From: Limnoperna fortunei
Taxonomy: Eukaryota; Mollusca; Bivalvia; Mytilida; Modiolidae
Direction: 5' to 3'
Length of the DNA stretch: 64,000 bases
NCBI GenBank assembly: GCA_944474755.1
Contig: OX104117.1
Span: forward strand, 78,902,926-78,966,925
Shown: one piece after another, positions 32,171-43,398 of the stretch
Layout of the letters: each line of letters begins with the position of its first letter
How positions within the stretch are numbered: the stretch's first letter is position 1
Translations under genes and position numbers: made by a program
The notes under the pieces: model-generated
The model's input: the letters and a program-made list of their open reading frames with translations, nothing else
Told to the model about the DNA's origin: nothing
The model's database searches: none

Positions 32171-34768
32171 ATGTCATATGAAGAATACTTCAAACATCTG
32201 AGAGTACTTAAACAAAAACAAGTGAAAACTCAACATCACCTATCTAATATCAATAACTATATAGTACGAGGTGTTATACCTAAGGGTTTACAGATCAAAC
32301 TCTTACCTCAAACACCTGGCAGTGATTCTAACACCTTTTATAGAAAATGGGATCAGACTCTGTTTCACTGTTCAAAACGCCTGCTGACCCTTATGAAAAA
32401 TCACTGCGAAGAACATCTAATAAAACTATCGTCTGATCTTGAAAACCTCATGATAATATGTAAGAAAAAATTACAGATAAGAGAATATGAAAACATTATT
32501 AAGCGTCTAAATGACATTGCCACCATCCAAAGTTGCACCCTCTCTAAACGTCAACGGCGGAAATTTAATCGCGACGGTATTCCTAACCAACAGAATACCA
32601 CATTACCATCGCAGATAAAGAGACGCAATAGACACTTCAAACGGAAATCCCTTTCAACCAACAACGATTCCAACACTGTTGTAAACCTCTCTAGTCACCA
32701 TCTTACAGAGAGTGAAACATCTCTACTAGCAAAGGGTTTAAATTTCTGTCCAGTTCCTGGTCCTATCAACAACACTAAACTATCCCAGGAATTGGATTAT
32801 TTTGCCAGAAGCTTAAGAATTAAAGAATATTTTGCTTCGAAGAAAGAGGAAGATTATGAGGTGAACTCCAGTAGTGACATAGAAGGAGATACCAAATATA
32901 GATTTGTCAAAAAAAGTGAATGGGTCCCCAAACCTAGTAAGAATACAACTTTAGAGTCATTTATAGACAACGTCAAAACAGAAATAATTAGCACAGTTGA
33001 ATCTTATACAAACAATTTTGACAATCTCTCTTCTGACGAACGCACTGCCTTAAGAAACTTAAGATCAAATGTAGAAATAGTCATCAAACCAGCAGACAAG
33101 GGTAGTGCGGTTGTGGTTATGGACAAATCTGCTTATATTCGAGAGGCTGAACGTCAACTGAATGATGACCGGTTTTATATGAAATTAGAAGAGGACCCCA
33201 CAGAGAAATTCAGTGATGAAATAACTAAGGAATTAACCAAAATGAACACTCTAGGCTATATTGATGATAAAACTCTCGAATACCTAACACCAGACAATCC
33301 AAAAGCCGGCAGATTCTACCTTCTACCTAAAATTCACAAACCTAACAACCCCGGTAGACCTATCGTATCAGCTAACGGCCACCCGACAGAAAAAATATCT
33401 GAATTTGTAGATTACCATCTTCGACCACATGTTGAATCACTCCCATCATTTGTGAAGGACACCACCGACTATCTACAAAAGATGGCAGCCCTGAATCCCC
33501 TTCCACCGGGTACCACTCTGGTCACTATGGATGTCACCTCTCTCTATACCAACATTCCTCATGCTGATGGCATAGAAGCATGCAGAGAGGTCTGGGAAAG
33601 TCGTTCAGTCAAAGATCCTCCGACTGAATGTTTAGTCGCAATGCTGACATTGGTGCTAAAAAAGAACAACTTCACTTTTAATGGAGACCATTTCTTGCAA
33701 ATAAATGGAACAGCTATGGGAACTAAAATGGCTCCATCATATGCCAACATATTTATGGGTAAATTAGAAAAAGAACTTCTCCAATCGTCTATTGAAAGAC
33801 CACTGTCTTGGTACAGGTTCATTGATGATGTTGATATGAAGTGGATACATACTGATGAGGGATTGCAAAACTTTATCACACGTGCCAACAACATCCATCC
33901 CTCTATCAAATTTACTTATGAAATCTCAAAATCTAGTATATCTTTCCTCGATACTTCCAGCTCCTTATCCGCAAATGGTGAGTTGTCTACTGACCTGTAT
34001 TCCAAACCAACAGACACCAACCAATACCTTTTACCTAGTAGCTGTCATCCTCCTCATGTGACAAAGAGCATTCCTTATAGTCAAGCTCTTAGACTCCGAC
34101 GAATCTGTTCCACCGACGATTCGTTTAAAAAGAGACTAGGGAAATTAAAAGGACACCTTAGAAGAAGGGGGTACAAGAATAATAACATCAAAAAGAATTT
34201 TGAAAAAGCACAGCAGACATCGAGGAGTACCCTTCTTCAATATAAAGAAAAAACGAAATGCAATAGAGTTCCCTGCGTACTAACTTACCACCCTTGTTTG
34301 AAAAACACAATTAGCACCATTCGTGAACATTGGAAATCCATTGAAAAAAATCCCAGATTGTCAAGAATATTTCCAGAGCCCCCCATGGTTGCGTTTAAAC
34401 AACCCAACAGTCTCCGCAACTTATTGGTACGAGCAGAGATTGCAAAGCCCAGCACTGCCGCTGGCAGAAGTCAGTCTTGTGGTGACAAACGCTGCAAATG
34501 TTGCAAACATATGGAACTCTCGTCTACATTTAACAGCAAAGTCACAGGTAAACAGCACAAAATATTTACTACTGTTAACTGCAAAAGCTCGAATGTCATT
34601 TACATTCTTGAGTGCCCCATCTGTGGCTTACAATATGTCGGCGAGTCCAAACAGCCATTCCACAAACGACTGAATGGTCACAGAAGTGACCTTACTAAGA
34701 AACAGTTTTTGCCCGTAAGCCAACACTTCAGACTGCCCGACCACACTCCAAAGTATTTGATCACATAA
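32171..34768 (+). pseudogene. PLE unit 3 polyprotein, frameshifted in the GIY-YIG domain
   Basis: This copy is identical to unit 2 through the RT and most of the nuclease. A one-base deletion in a T run near 34757 (AAGTATTTGATC versus AAGTATTTTGATC) shifts the frame and gives HTPKYLIT then stop, so the ORF ends at residue 865. The lost 38 residues include the conserved REAREKFW Glu, so the endonuclease is probably inactive. Homology continues out of frame to 34888. RT motifs YRFIDD and MDVTSLYTNIP are intact. Confidence 0.9.
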
Positions 34769-35094
34769 AAATCCTAATTATCGAGCAGAACTGCAAGTGG
34801 CGAGACTCTGAACGAGAGGCCCGAGAAAAATTCTGGATCAAAGAGCTCTGCTCTGTACACCCCAATGGAATAAACAAAAAACAATAAATATCATTCAAAA
34901 TATAAACAATAAATTCATGAATATCAAGAAGTTAAAGATAAGATGGTTTATATAACTGTACAGTACTCCCTTTTGTAAAGACTGATAGATGTGATTCGAG
35001 AAAGTTCAAGATCAATAAAATCAGATCCGATCACATCACTACAGGATGCTGATGTACCAGTATCCAAATTTTATCGTTTATTATAGATTGATAT

Positions 35095-35135
35095 TGACAC
35101 TGAAGAAGGCCATCAGTTGGTCGAAAATTTTGTCA
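35095..35135 (+). ncRNA. hammerhead-like ribozyme motif, PLE unit 3
   Basis: This is the third identical copy of the motif, with the same core CTGAAGA/GAAA and helix pairs. It precedes the 3' end of the array by about 70 bp. Confidence 0.55.
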
Positions 35136-35203
35136 TATTTATTAATAGAATCATTTTTTAGTAGAAACATCTTTAAATTTGTATCGTTGCATAATTCTCT
35201 AGA

Positions 35204-35205
<2 letters not shown>

Positions 35206-35245
<40 letters not shown>
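35206..35245. repeat. (TA)n microsatellite
   Basis: Twenty TA repeats separate the 3' end of the PLE array from the 3' end of the older minus-strand PLE. The array may have inserted at this simple repeat, or the repeat grew from the PLE terminus, which already ends TATATAT. Confidence 0.95.
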
Positions 35246-35248
<3 letters not shown>

Positions 35249-35310
35249 GTCTAATAAAAAATAATTGTAACAATTATAACAACACTACTATGTACAAATA
35301 ATATATAAGG

Positions 35311-35351
35311 AACGCATAATTTCGCTCTACCAAAGAGCTTCATCAGGCGTT
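35311..35351 (-). ncRNA. hammerhead-like ribozyme motif, older PLE
   Basis: On the minus strand the order is helix I AACGC, core CTGATGA, an extra A, helix II GCTCT/AGAGC with a TTGGT loop, GAAA, four bases TTAT, helix I GCGTT. The layout, including the extra A and four bases after GAAA, is the same as in the tandem PLE although the helices differ in sequence. That covariation supports a conserved RNA fold. The base before the predicted cleavage position is A rather than U, so this copy may be decayed. Confidence 0.55.
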
Positions 35352-35519
35352 GACTGAATCAAAAATGCAAATAGAAAATAATTTTGTTGTTCACTTTATA
35401 CCAAAAATGTATTTTGTTGCTGAGGGATCCAAAATTTTTGTTGTTCATATGTCTGTTGGGTCATAAAAATTTTAGTATTCTACTTGTAGATTACGTTCGT
35501 TCCATGCATCAGGTTTTAT

Positions 35520-35626
35520 TGATGTATTCAAAATGTTTTTCGAAGTCTTCTGGTTGATGTATTCCACTTTGGGTTTTGATCAATAATTTGGAATTTTACA
35601 GTATCAAAAGAGAGCCTGTAGTTTTT
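35520..35626 (-). pseudogene. older PLE, C-terminal end of GIY-YIG domain
   Basis: The minus frame reads KNYRLSFDTVKFQIIDQNPK followed by WNTSTRRLRKTF and a stop near 35522. This corresponds to the region HTPKYFDHIKILIIEQNCKW of the intact PLE. It is separated from the rest of the gene by the TIR element. The terminal part is shorter than in the intact PLE, so the stop is probably premature. Confidence 0.75.
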
Positions 35627-35627
35627 A

Positions 35628-37649
35628 CCCAGATAGCAACACTACGTTGGCCATTTGTTGGCATGGTTGGCGTTCTAACATTGGCCCATCGTAATGTGAC
35701 CAACTGTTGGGTTTCCAACATCGACCCAACGTTGGCCCATCGAAAGGTGACCAACTATACTAAATGTTACACCCCACATGCGCTCAGCGTTTTGCTTGCA
35801 TTTTTTTATTATTCCATACTGTACCTTTATAGTGCTAAAATCCGATTTGAAAAAAATCTACACGATAGCACGTCCATATTTTATATTATGTCTTTGTTGA
35901 AATATCCGAAATCGTCCTTGACATTTGCTACGGGAATTTTACATGGGAAGTCAATCATTTGAGTTTCTAAAGGGACCTAGCGTTGTTTTCAAAAAGATCG
36001 TCTGCTTTCGTAACGTTCAATGGTATTCGGACAAACCGCGAGACTTTTCCCGCCTTAACTGCAGACGATATGACCCGAAGGATTTCGAAAAGATAACAAG
36101 TGACTTTTCCAAACATACAGTTCCGTGGTAATTTAGGTCAAACTTTACTATAGAAAAGTGCTCTATCAAAGTGAAAAAATCTGCCGCATTTCAAACCGCC
36201 GACTATCACTTGAATATAATTGTTGTTGTCAGTTTACACATTCTATAATCTACAAAAGGAGCATAAGCTGGACCAAACGCGGTAAGCAGTTTTTATTTGT
36301 CAGCCAAAAAACCGCTATATTGCCGCTTCGAAACTTACTATAATGGCTTTCCAACATCGACCCAACGTTGGTCCATCGTAACGTGACCAACTGTAGGCGT
36401 TCCAACGTCAACCCAACAGAAAATGTCCACACACAAAAATTAATGCTCGATTAAATTAAACAATGTAAATGGAAATATATGACATAAAAAGTGCAGTTAA
36501 TAATCAAATATGAGTGCATTTAGATCATATGTTTTATAACCTTGTTAATTAATTAATTCAACACATGTGGGACATCTGGGATATATAATTATGGTTAATT
36601 CTGATGACCTATAAATTTTTAGAACAATTAGTGTGCAGATTAGACGCGGGGCATTAGTATCCTATTTCAGATCATCTGTGTCTGGAATTCACATCGGTCG
36701 CCATTTTGGACAGCTTGGAGTATTTTATTTAACACAAAATAGAAAGTAAGTACACGAATTTATTGGTTTTTTATTATTAACCATGTATGTTTAAAGCTAA
36801 AATATTCAGGTTTTTTTATAAACGAACAATGTATGTTATTTAACTGCATCCTACTTTTCCACAGGCTTATTTTGTTGTTAATTTTTCAACTTGTGTCTAT
36901 TCGTAGCATAATGCAAATATAAAGCATAAGTCTTGTAAAACATATTCCTATGGAATGTCCAGTAACACGTAAGTTCATGTACATTTTTAGAATATATCTT
37001 TGTTTTTAAGTGCCTTGTTGATGAATCGTTTACATAAAAAATTACAATAATAACAAAACCAAAATGACAAATGAAAATACAATATTGAAGGTATTTTTAT
37101 GACAAAAAATATATTTTAAATTCTATATTCCATTTTTTTCGGGGTATGTGAGGAAGCAGGGACTAGCTGTTCAGCTAGTGACAGTCATATTGACAATGTA
37201 CTAAAGGACTGGTTAAAATTCGAAAGAAATATACATGTAGAGTGGTTAGAAAAAAGTCTTTCGTAAAAAAAGAGAAGAGAAGCTGCTGATAAAGCTGAAT
37301 TGGAATAAAGTTGATCATAAATTTAATGTTCTTGTAATTGACAACAAACAAAAAATATACACTTTATATACCAACACAAATTTCAGTGTTTTATAGCAGA
37401 GATCACTGATCCTTTGACTTGTTTAAAAAACAAGCAATTTTGAGCTATTGACTGAGAAAATCCCACACAAAAACTTGTTGGTAAGATGTTGGCAAACTGC
37501 CTACTTGGCAGGCTAAATCAAGTTGGGCCAACCTAAATTAACACAGAAGCATGTTGGCAGTGTGCAGTTTAAGTTGGCAATGTCTCATGGGGCCAACGTA
37601 CGGCCGATGAGCAAAATAACGTTGGCCCAACGTATGATTGCTATCTGGG
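35628..37649. mobile_element. 2.0-kb non-autonomous TIR DNA transposon, unclassified
   Basis: The ends CCCAGATAGCAACACTACGT at 35628 and, read inward from 37649, CCCAGATAGCAATCATACGT form terminal inverted repeats of about 26 bp with few mismatches. Subterminal regions (35650-35765, 36340-36430, 37470-37640) are full of CCAACGTTGG-type palindromic blocks such as CGACCCAACGTTGG. No transposase is visible. The element sits inside the GIY-YIG domain of the older PLE; the flanks rejoin in frame without it. No target duplication longer than 1-2 bp is apparent. Confidence 0.75.
37138..37265 (+). other. possible captured exon inside the TIR transposon
   Basis: An open segment of about 40 codons, GVCEEAGTSCSASDSHIDNV onward to a TAA, has a protein-like composition (acidic, Trp and Cys containing) and follows a T-rich tract ending in CG that only loosely resembles a splice acceptor. 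A donor-like AGAAAGTAAGT occurs at about 36740. I do not recognise a domain. It could be chance. Confidence 0.25.
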
Positions 37650-39046
37650 AAGGTGGCGAGTTAGTGGACACTTTCTGTTTTTCGTGGAAAAGGGGCGATG
37701 GTTGTTAAGTCGCATATTGAAAGCTGTTTCAGTTTCTCCAACATATTGGATGTTACAAATTCCACAGGTCAGTAAGTAAATACAATTGCTGGATTTGCAG
37801 GAGCAATTGGAGTATATTGTTAAGCTTTCGTTGGTTGTTGTGCTTCGAAAGGGGCTAGCGACGTTTGCTGCTTTACAGGATTTGCAATTCCTGCGATTGC
37901 ATGGATTGTATCCACCAGGTTTTGAAGGAGGGTTCATTTTAACTCTAGCATTTACAATAATATCTTTTAGACTGTTTGGTCGACGGTATGCCATTATAGG
38001 TGGTTCAAGGAAAAGTGGTTTTTTTAGTCAGGGTGGTATGTGAGGACTAATGGTATTCTGTTATATTTTTATCTTTGTAATTCAGCAACGAATCTCTGGA
38101 AACATTGTGTGCTTTTCCGAATGCCTCGTCATGTTTTTGTTTTTATAGCCTCTTTTGAGTTAATGTTTACGGAGCTCATTTAAACGGTGGTTTTGGATGT
38201 TTTCTGTAGAGCAAATTCTTTTGATACGTATAGCTTGACTGGAAGGAATACTGCGCGAGCAATGCCTTATGTGGCAACTTTTGGGGGATAAAAATTGATG
38301 TTTGTCAGTTGCTTTCGTGTGAAGATCTGTTGTCATCATTCCGTTTTGGATGCAGGTAGTGGTGTCGAGAAAGGATATTTTGTGACCAGAGAATTCGGAA
38401 GTAAATTTTATGGTGGGATGAAAATTGTTAAATTTTCTTCACTTTCATTCCATTTAATGTCAATGTCATCAATGAAACGGAACCATGACAATGGTTTATA
38501 TGGTGCACCAGACAGAAGCTGTTTTTCAAGATTTCCCATAAATATATTGGCATAAGAGGGAGCCATTTTAGTTCCCTTGCTAGTAGCACTCACTTGGATG
38601 TGGTGTTCGATATTAAAAACAAAATAGGTGTTCACAAGGACGAGATTGAGCAATTTAACAAGACATTCTGTTGTGGGATTTGTTTCTTGTCTGGTGTTCC
38701 ATACAGCTTCACAGCAAGCAATTCCTTCATTTTTGGGTATGTCTGTATACAAAAATGACACGTCCATAGTTGCAAGCAATGTGTTTTGAGGTAGAGGATT
38801 TAGGGACTGCATTTTTTCAGATAATCTGTTGTATCTTGGATATGGGACGTAAGGGCTTTTACAAATGGTCTTAGATGGTAATCGACAAATTCCGAAATCT
38901 TTCGTGTCCATTAGCGGATACAATGGGTCTTCCAGGAATGCCTTCTTTGTGTAGTTTGGGTAGAAGATATAATCTACCCGCAGAGCAGTTTTCAGGCATT
39001 AAATATTCAAATGTGTCATTATCGATGTGACCTTCTTTATTCATTT
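37650..39046 (-). pseudogene. older PLE, RT and linker/GIY-YIG part
   Basis: The upstream part reads LYLLPKLHKEGIPGRPIVSA near 38975-38915, then [34 protein letters not shown] and the catalytic WFRFIDDIDIKW near 38490. Frameshifts near 38905 and 38408 break the frame. A separate frame from about 37994 carries MAYRRPNSLKDIIVNARVK, a Cys cluster (CNRRNCKSCK) and the GIY-YIG core CIYLLTCGICNIQYVGET. It stops being PLE at 37650, where the TIR element begins. The product would have been an RT plus GIY-YIG protein. Confidence 0.8.
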
Positions 39047-39921
39047 ACCCCGTGTGGGACCCGGGGCACAGGAGAATAGGCCCACGGCTTCCTCAGCCTG
39101 CAGTAAGAGTCTGCTAACAGAGGCAACACTTGCCGTGTGTTGCGACCCGTGTCGATTACAGGACGGGATTTCAGTAGGCCGGGTAAACGGTCTCGATAAC
39201 CTACTGAGACCCTTACTTTTTCTAGACGGGAAATCGAGTTAGCCCTGACTTCGATGAATCGGCATGTCACGTCTTACCCTTTGTGAATCCTTATCATTTA
39301 AGCTACTCTATTACATCACTTTCCTTCAAACTATTCCATGAAATGGATTTACCAATTGATAGACAGCTTCCTTACAGGATTTGCAGAAAAGGCGGTGGCT
39401 GAAGGGCAAAGCTTCCTCAGCTTTATAGAGGCGACATGTTTGCCGTGTGTTGCAACCCGTGATGGTGGAGGAAGGGATCCTGGTGGTTGAGAGATCACTC
39501 TCTGCTGCATTCATTAGTGCGGGTCAGCGGGTTTGATTTTCAATACACCACTTTGGCCCTTACTTCAACTAGACGGGAGACCGGATGGACCCGGTTCGGT
39601 CACGCCGAGCCCTTAACAAGCTTGTCTTATTTTTCTTGTCACTTCATCATATCTTGTGAATTCCACTTCCAAAGTTGTTCAGTTACAAGCTGTTAAGAAG
39701 GCGGTGGCTCATGGGTCAATCGAGTAGATAGAGTTTCGAACGGTTGTTTCGCCAGTTAATTCTGGCACGAAGCTTGCGTTCGTGAAGAAATTCATCTATT
39801 TGAGTATACCACCCTTGGAACACCTGATGCTTTCTGGTGGTGATCCGCAGAGACAAGCATCGCCCCTGTTGGCACTCCGTGGCGGGTGGGTGACAAGGGT
39901 GGTGAACCGTATTTTTTCAAC

Positions 39922-41237
39922 ATGGCTTCTACAACTAATAGTATAATGGGTTCAAAAAAAAAGAAAAAATGACTTTCCTCTTGAAGAAATGGTTGATGAT
40001 GAGCAGTGGTACAGATTTACTGTTTTAACAAGTACTGACCAAACTAAACCTTTATCTAAAATTTCTCCATTTGTAATTGAATAAACTATTAAGGGTTGTG
40101 CAGGAGATGTAAAAAATGTAACAAAACTGAAATCAGGCTCATTGTTAATTGAATGTTCAAAGAAACAACAATCTTTCAATTTGTTAAAATTAAATAAAAT
40201 TCTTTATTCAAACATCTCTTCTTCTCCCCATAGACCTTTAAATTCCAGCCAAGGTATTATTCGTTACAGAGACCAAGATCGCTCTGAGATTACAAATGAC
40301 GAAATTTGTGAAGAACTTAAACCTCAGGGTATTACAAAAGTAAAAAGATTCGTAGCCAACAGAGAAGGTGTTCAGGTTAAACTGAATACCTTCCTTCTGC
40401 ACTTTAATACTCCATCTGTCCCTTCATCAATAAAAATCGGTCTCTACAATGTTAAAGTAAGCGCATACATCTCCAACCCTGTGCGATGCTTTAAGTGTCA
40501 AAAGTTCGGCCATGGGAAGGGACAATGCAGAGGTCACTTGACCTGTTTCAAGTGTGCAGAAGAAGGACATGATGGCTTTACCTGCACCAAAACTCAAAGG
40601 GGAAGCCCACATGTCCTCATCCAATTATTGTCATCATTTTAAAAAGGAAAAAGATATACAAAAGTTAAAAACTGAAAGAAACATCTCTTACCCTGAGGCT
40701 CGTCGTCTGTATAATACAACGAATAATCCTTCGTCTCTTGCATCAACGTCATACGCCAGTGTGGCCAAACGCGTTCTAACTTCAGTTAAAACGCAGACAG
40801 TCATCACCTGGCCTATTGACAAACAGGAACCTTCAAAATTATCAGTTACAACAACAGACAAAATCATTAAATCTTCAAGAAAATCTTCATCTTCTCAAAC
40901 TGCTGCGTCTTAAGTACCCTCTCAAACTGCTACGTCTTCAGCACCCTCTCAATCATCAACCAAATCTTCAAGAAGCCCCAAAAAATTTTAAAAAATACCA
41001 ACTCCAATGTAAATTCTAACTCAAATCAAAAAGGAGATCGTACTCCAAAACTGCTGCGGGATCCCATTAAGGTCCACAACAGGTTTGGAAGTCTAGATCA
41101 TCTAGACACTACTATCTGGGGCGATCCCATGGATACACTACCCCCAGATACTAGATCTAAAAGTAGATCTCCCAGCAGAAACCGGCGGAATAGCCCCAAA
41201 AAACTGTCAACTATTCCCCTATTCGAAGACCATAATG
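39922..41237 (+). pseudogene. LINE ORF1, copy 3
   Basis: ORF1 starts MASTTNSIMGS at 39922 and is broken by a frameshift in the A tract near 39955-39970, an in-frame TAA near 40082, and frameshifts near 40595 and 41000. Zinc knuckles CFKCQKFGHGKGQC and CFKCAEEGHDGFTC are intact; the third is damaged by a deletion after TKTQR. It ends at the usual junction with ORF2. Confidence 0.8.
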
Positions 41238-42442
41238 GGTACAATAATACAATGGAATTGTCGAGGTCTTAAGATTAATTTTCTTGAAATTACATTATCA
41301 AGCCTTTCTTCCTGTTGCATTTTGCCTCCAAGAGTCCCACCTAAAACGAAGTGATAACATATCCTTAAAAAATTACTCTATATACAGCACATATGTAGAC
41401 GAAAATGATAGAGCTGCTGGCGGCTCTACCATTCTTGTTAAAGACCAAGTTCTACATAGCCCTGTAGATCTCAACACTGATCTTTTCATCCGGTTGCTGT
41501 TAGAATATCATTAGACAAAACAATTACTTTATGTTCTGTGTATATCCCTCCAAATTCTTCATTAAATTTAAATCAGTTGAAACATCTTACTGATCAGCTT
41601 CCGGCCCCTTATATATTACTTGGGGACTTCAACGGACACAACCCTTTATGGGACAGTAACACAATAAGCGATAAAGGTAAAATTATTGAAAGCTTAATGA
41701 ATCAGGAAGATCTGTGCATTTTTAATGATGGAACTAATACATATTTACATCCTGGGAATGGATCATACTCGGCTATTGATCTAACAATAGCAGATCCTTC
41801 TCTGTTGCCCGATTTCTCATGGAAAGTCCATGACGATCTCTGTGGCAGTGATCACTTTCCCATTATCTTGCAATCTTTACACTCGTCAAACACAGAACGC
41901 GTCGCTCGGTATAAATTTGGTAAGGCCAATTGGCCTCTATTTGAACAACTCTGTATAGAGCGACTTAACTCGGCAACACAGTCGTGGATCAGGAGTCAAA
42001 GAATGCCCTGAAGAATAATGTAATGAACTGTTATATTCCTTTTACTGATTTTAAACCGTTGATTTTTAAATATATTTCCAGTTTGTGGCAGAGTGGTTGG
42101 GATCTCCTAGTTCATAATAAACTTCATGAGATCCAGCCACTACTGCACACACATAATTTTAAAAGTTTTAGAGGTCGCAGAGACCAAGTTGTTTTAACAA
42201 GATGCCGTCTTGGGCATACCAGGACTACAAATAGTTATATTTTAAACAATGAGCCACGACCCGAATGTGTGCCATGCAACAGTCCATACACCATCAAGCA
42301 TGTCTTGATGGACAGTGTGGACGTGGCCCACATTCGGGAACATTTTTATACTGTTAATACGTACAGTAGTTTGTTTACAACACTCGCAGGCGACACAATT
42401 TTAAAATTTTTAAAGGAAATTAATTTGTACAGTAAAATTTAA
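41235..42442 (+). pseudogene. LINE ORF2, copy 3, endonuclease joined to C-terminal zinc knuckle
   Basis: The endonuclease motifs QESHL, GDFNGHNPLWD, SAIDLTI and GSDHFPI are present, with frameshifts near 41285 and 41490. At about 41972 the sequence jumps from the position after ERLNS to the region equivalent to copy 4 at 56785, changing frame. The remainder encodes the tail after RNase H, ending with CVPCNSPYTIKHVLMDS and KEINLYSKI. In the terminal C-C-H-C knuckle the last Cys is Ser. RT and RNase H active sites are absent, so it is not autonomous. Confidence 0.85.
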
Positions 42443-42653
42443 TTTTTCCGGCAATTTGTGATCTATATTTTTATTGTTTTACTTGACTTTTATCTGTATA
42501 TATGCTCATATTATTGTATGAGATAATGTTTTAGAACTAAGGGAGAGATGATGAACAATTGTGAAAAATGTTATATAATCAAATAATTATTACTTTCACG
42601 TCCTGAATATAGCTGAAATATTGCTTGCTGGACGTTAAAGAACCATCAATCAA

Positions 42654-43398
42654 TCTTTATTCATTTTATTCATTTTAGATAAGGTGTACTGTATTTCCTT
42701 TGTTATAGCAGGTGTAGGGTTAGATGCAAGTTTTTTATACAATGAGGTATTTGACAGTTGTTTGACACCCTCTTTAATGTAATCATCCTCTTTAATGTAA
42801 TCATCCTTGTTCATAACAACCACAGCACTCCCCTTGTCGGCTGGTTTTATGGTTATTTCTGGTCTATACTTTAAATTCTTCATAGTCACACTTTCATTTT
42901 TAGAGATGTTGCGTTTCCGTTTGTTAGTTACGCACGATTTCACATCTGCTTTAACTATGTTAATAAAAGCCTCCAGATTGTCATTTTTGCTTTTAGGTTG
43001 ATTCCAGTTGCTTTTTTTTCTTAAAATTTTGCATGGGCGTGTCAGCGTTGTAGTCATCTTCGTAATTGGTAATTTCGGCTTCCTGAAGGTGTTTCTTTTC
43101 TCGACGATGAAAAAAATCTTTTTATTCGTAGTCTCCTGTCAAAGTTGTTTAGGTCTGTCTCAAGTTGAAGCTGTTTGATGTTTGAAGGGATAGGACAGAA
43201 GTTGAGACCCTTGCTGAGAACTTGTTCCTCATGTATAGTAAGAGGATAAGATGATAAATTGACGACTAAAGGCCGATAACTGTCGTGTTTGCTGGTAAGT
43301 TGTCGTTCACTATAAAAACACCAATATTTTTTTCCTTTATTGTTATTGTCCATCAGATAGATACAAAATAAATGATGTTTTACAGGAAACAAAAACAC
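42654..43398 (-). pseudogene. older PLE, N-terminal part
   Basis: Two frames cover this piece. The upstream one (43398-43054) contains VVNLSSYPLTIHEEQVLSKG and LNFCPIPSN, matching residues from about 173 of the intact PLE. The downstream one contains EITIKPADKGSAVVVMNKDD. DDYIKE is duplicated in tandem by an 18-bp repeat. The first 150 or so residues of the family are missing. A 64-75 bp imperfect direct repeat around TTTTCCTTTATTGTT (43327-43390 and 43402-43455) marks the 5' edge. Confidence 0.75.

Larger units (their letters stand above)
27761..35205 (+). mobile_element. tandem Penelope-like element array (three units, first 5'-truncated with inverted head)
   Basis: Three direct units are present. 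Unit 1 starts with an inverted RT fragment (27761-27950) fused to the C-terminal coding part and 3' UTR. Units 2 and 3 carry the full ORF. The repeat period is 3084 bp between units 1/2 and 2/3, and 3083 after a one-base deletion in unit 3. Comparing units 2 and 3, I see only one substitution near 34707 and that deletion. Head-to-tail tandems with an upstream partial copy, and inverted 5' pieces, are typical of PLE insertions. The array ends at a (TA)n tract at 35206. Confidence 0.9.
39047..42653 (+). mobile_element. I-group LINE, copy 3, internally deleted, with 13-bp target duplication
   Basis: The element begins ACCCCGTGTGGGACCCGGGG at 39047 and ends in the tail TCCTGAATATAGCTGAAATA plus CATCAATCAA at 42653. 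It is flanked by TCTTTATTCATTT at 39034-39046 and 42654-42666. It interrupts the older PLE (minus strand) at codons for MNKMNKEGHID. About 2.45 kb is missing from ORF2: the endonuclease is joined near 41972 to the C-terminal end of RNase H. Both termini are intact, so it inserted full length or as the deleted form. Confidence 0.92.
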
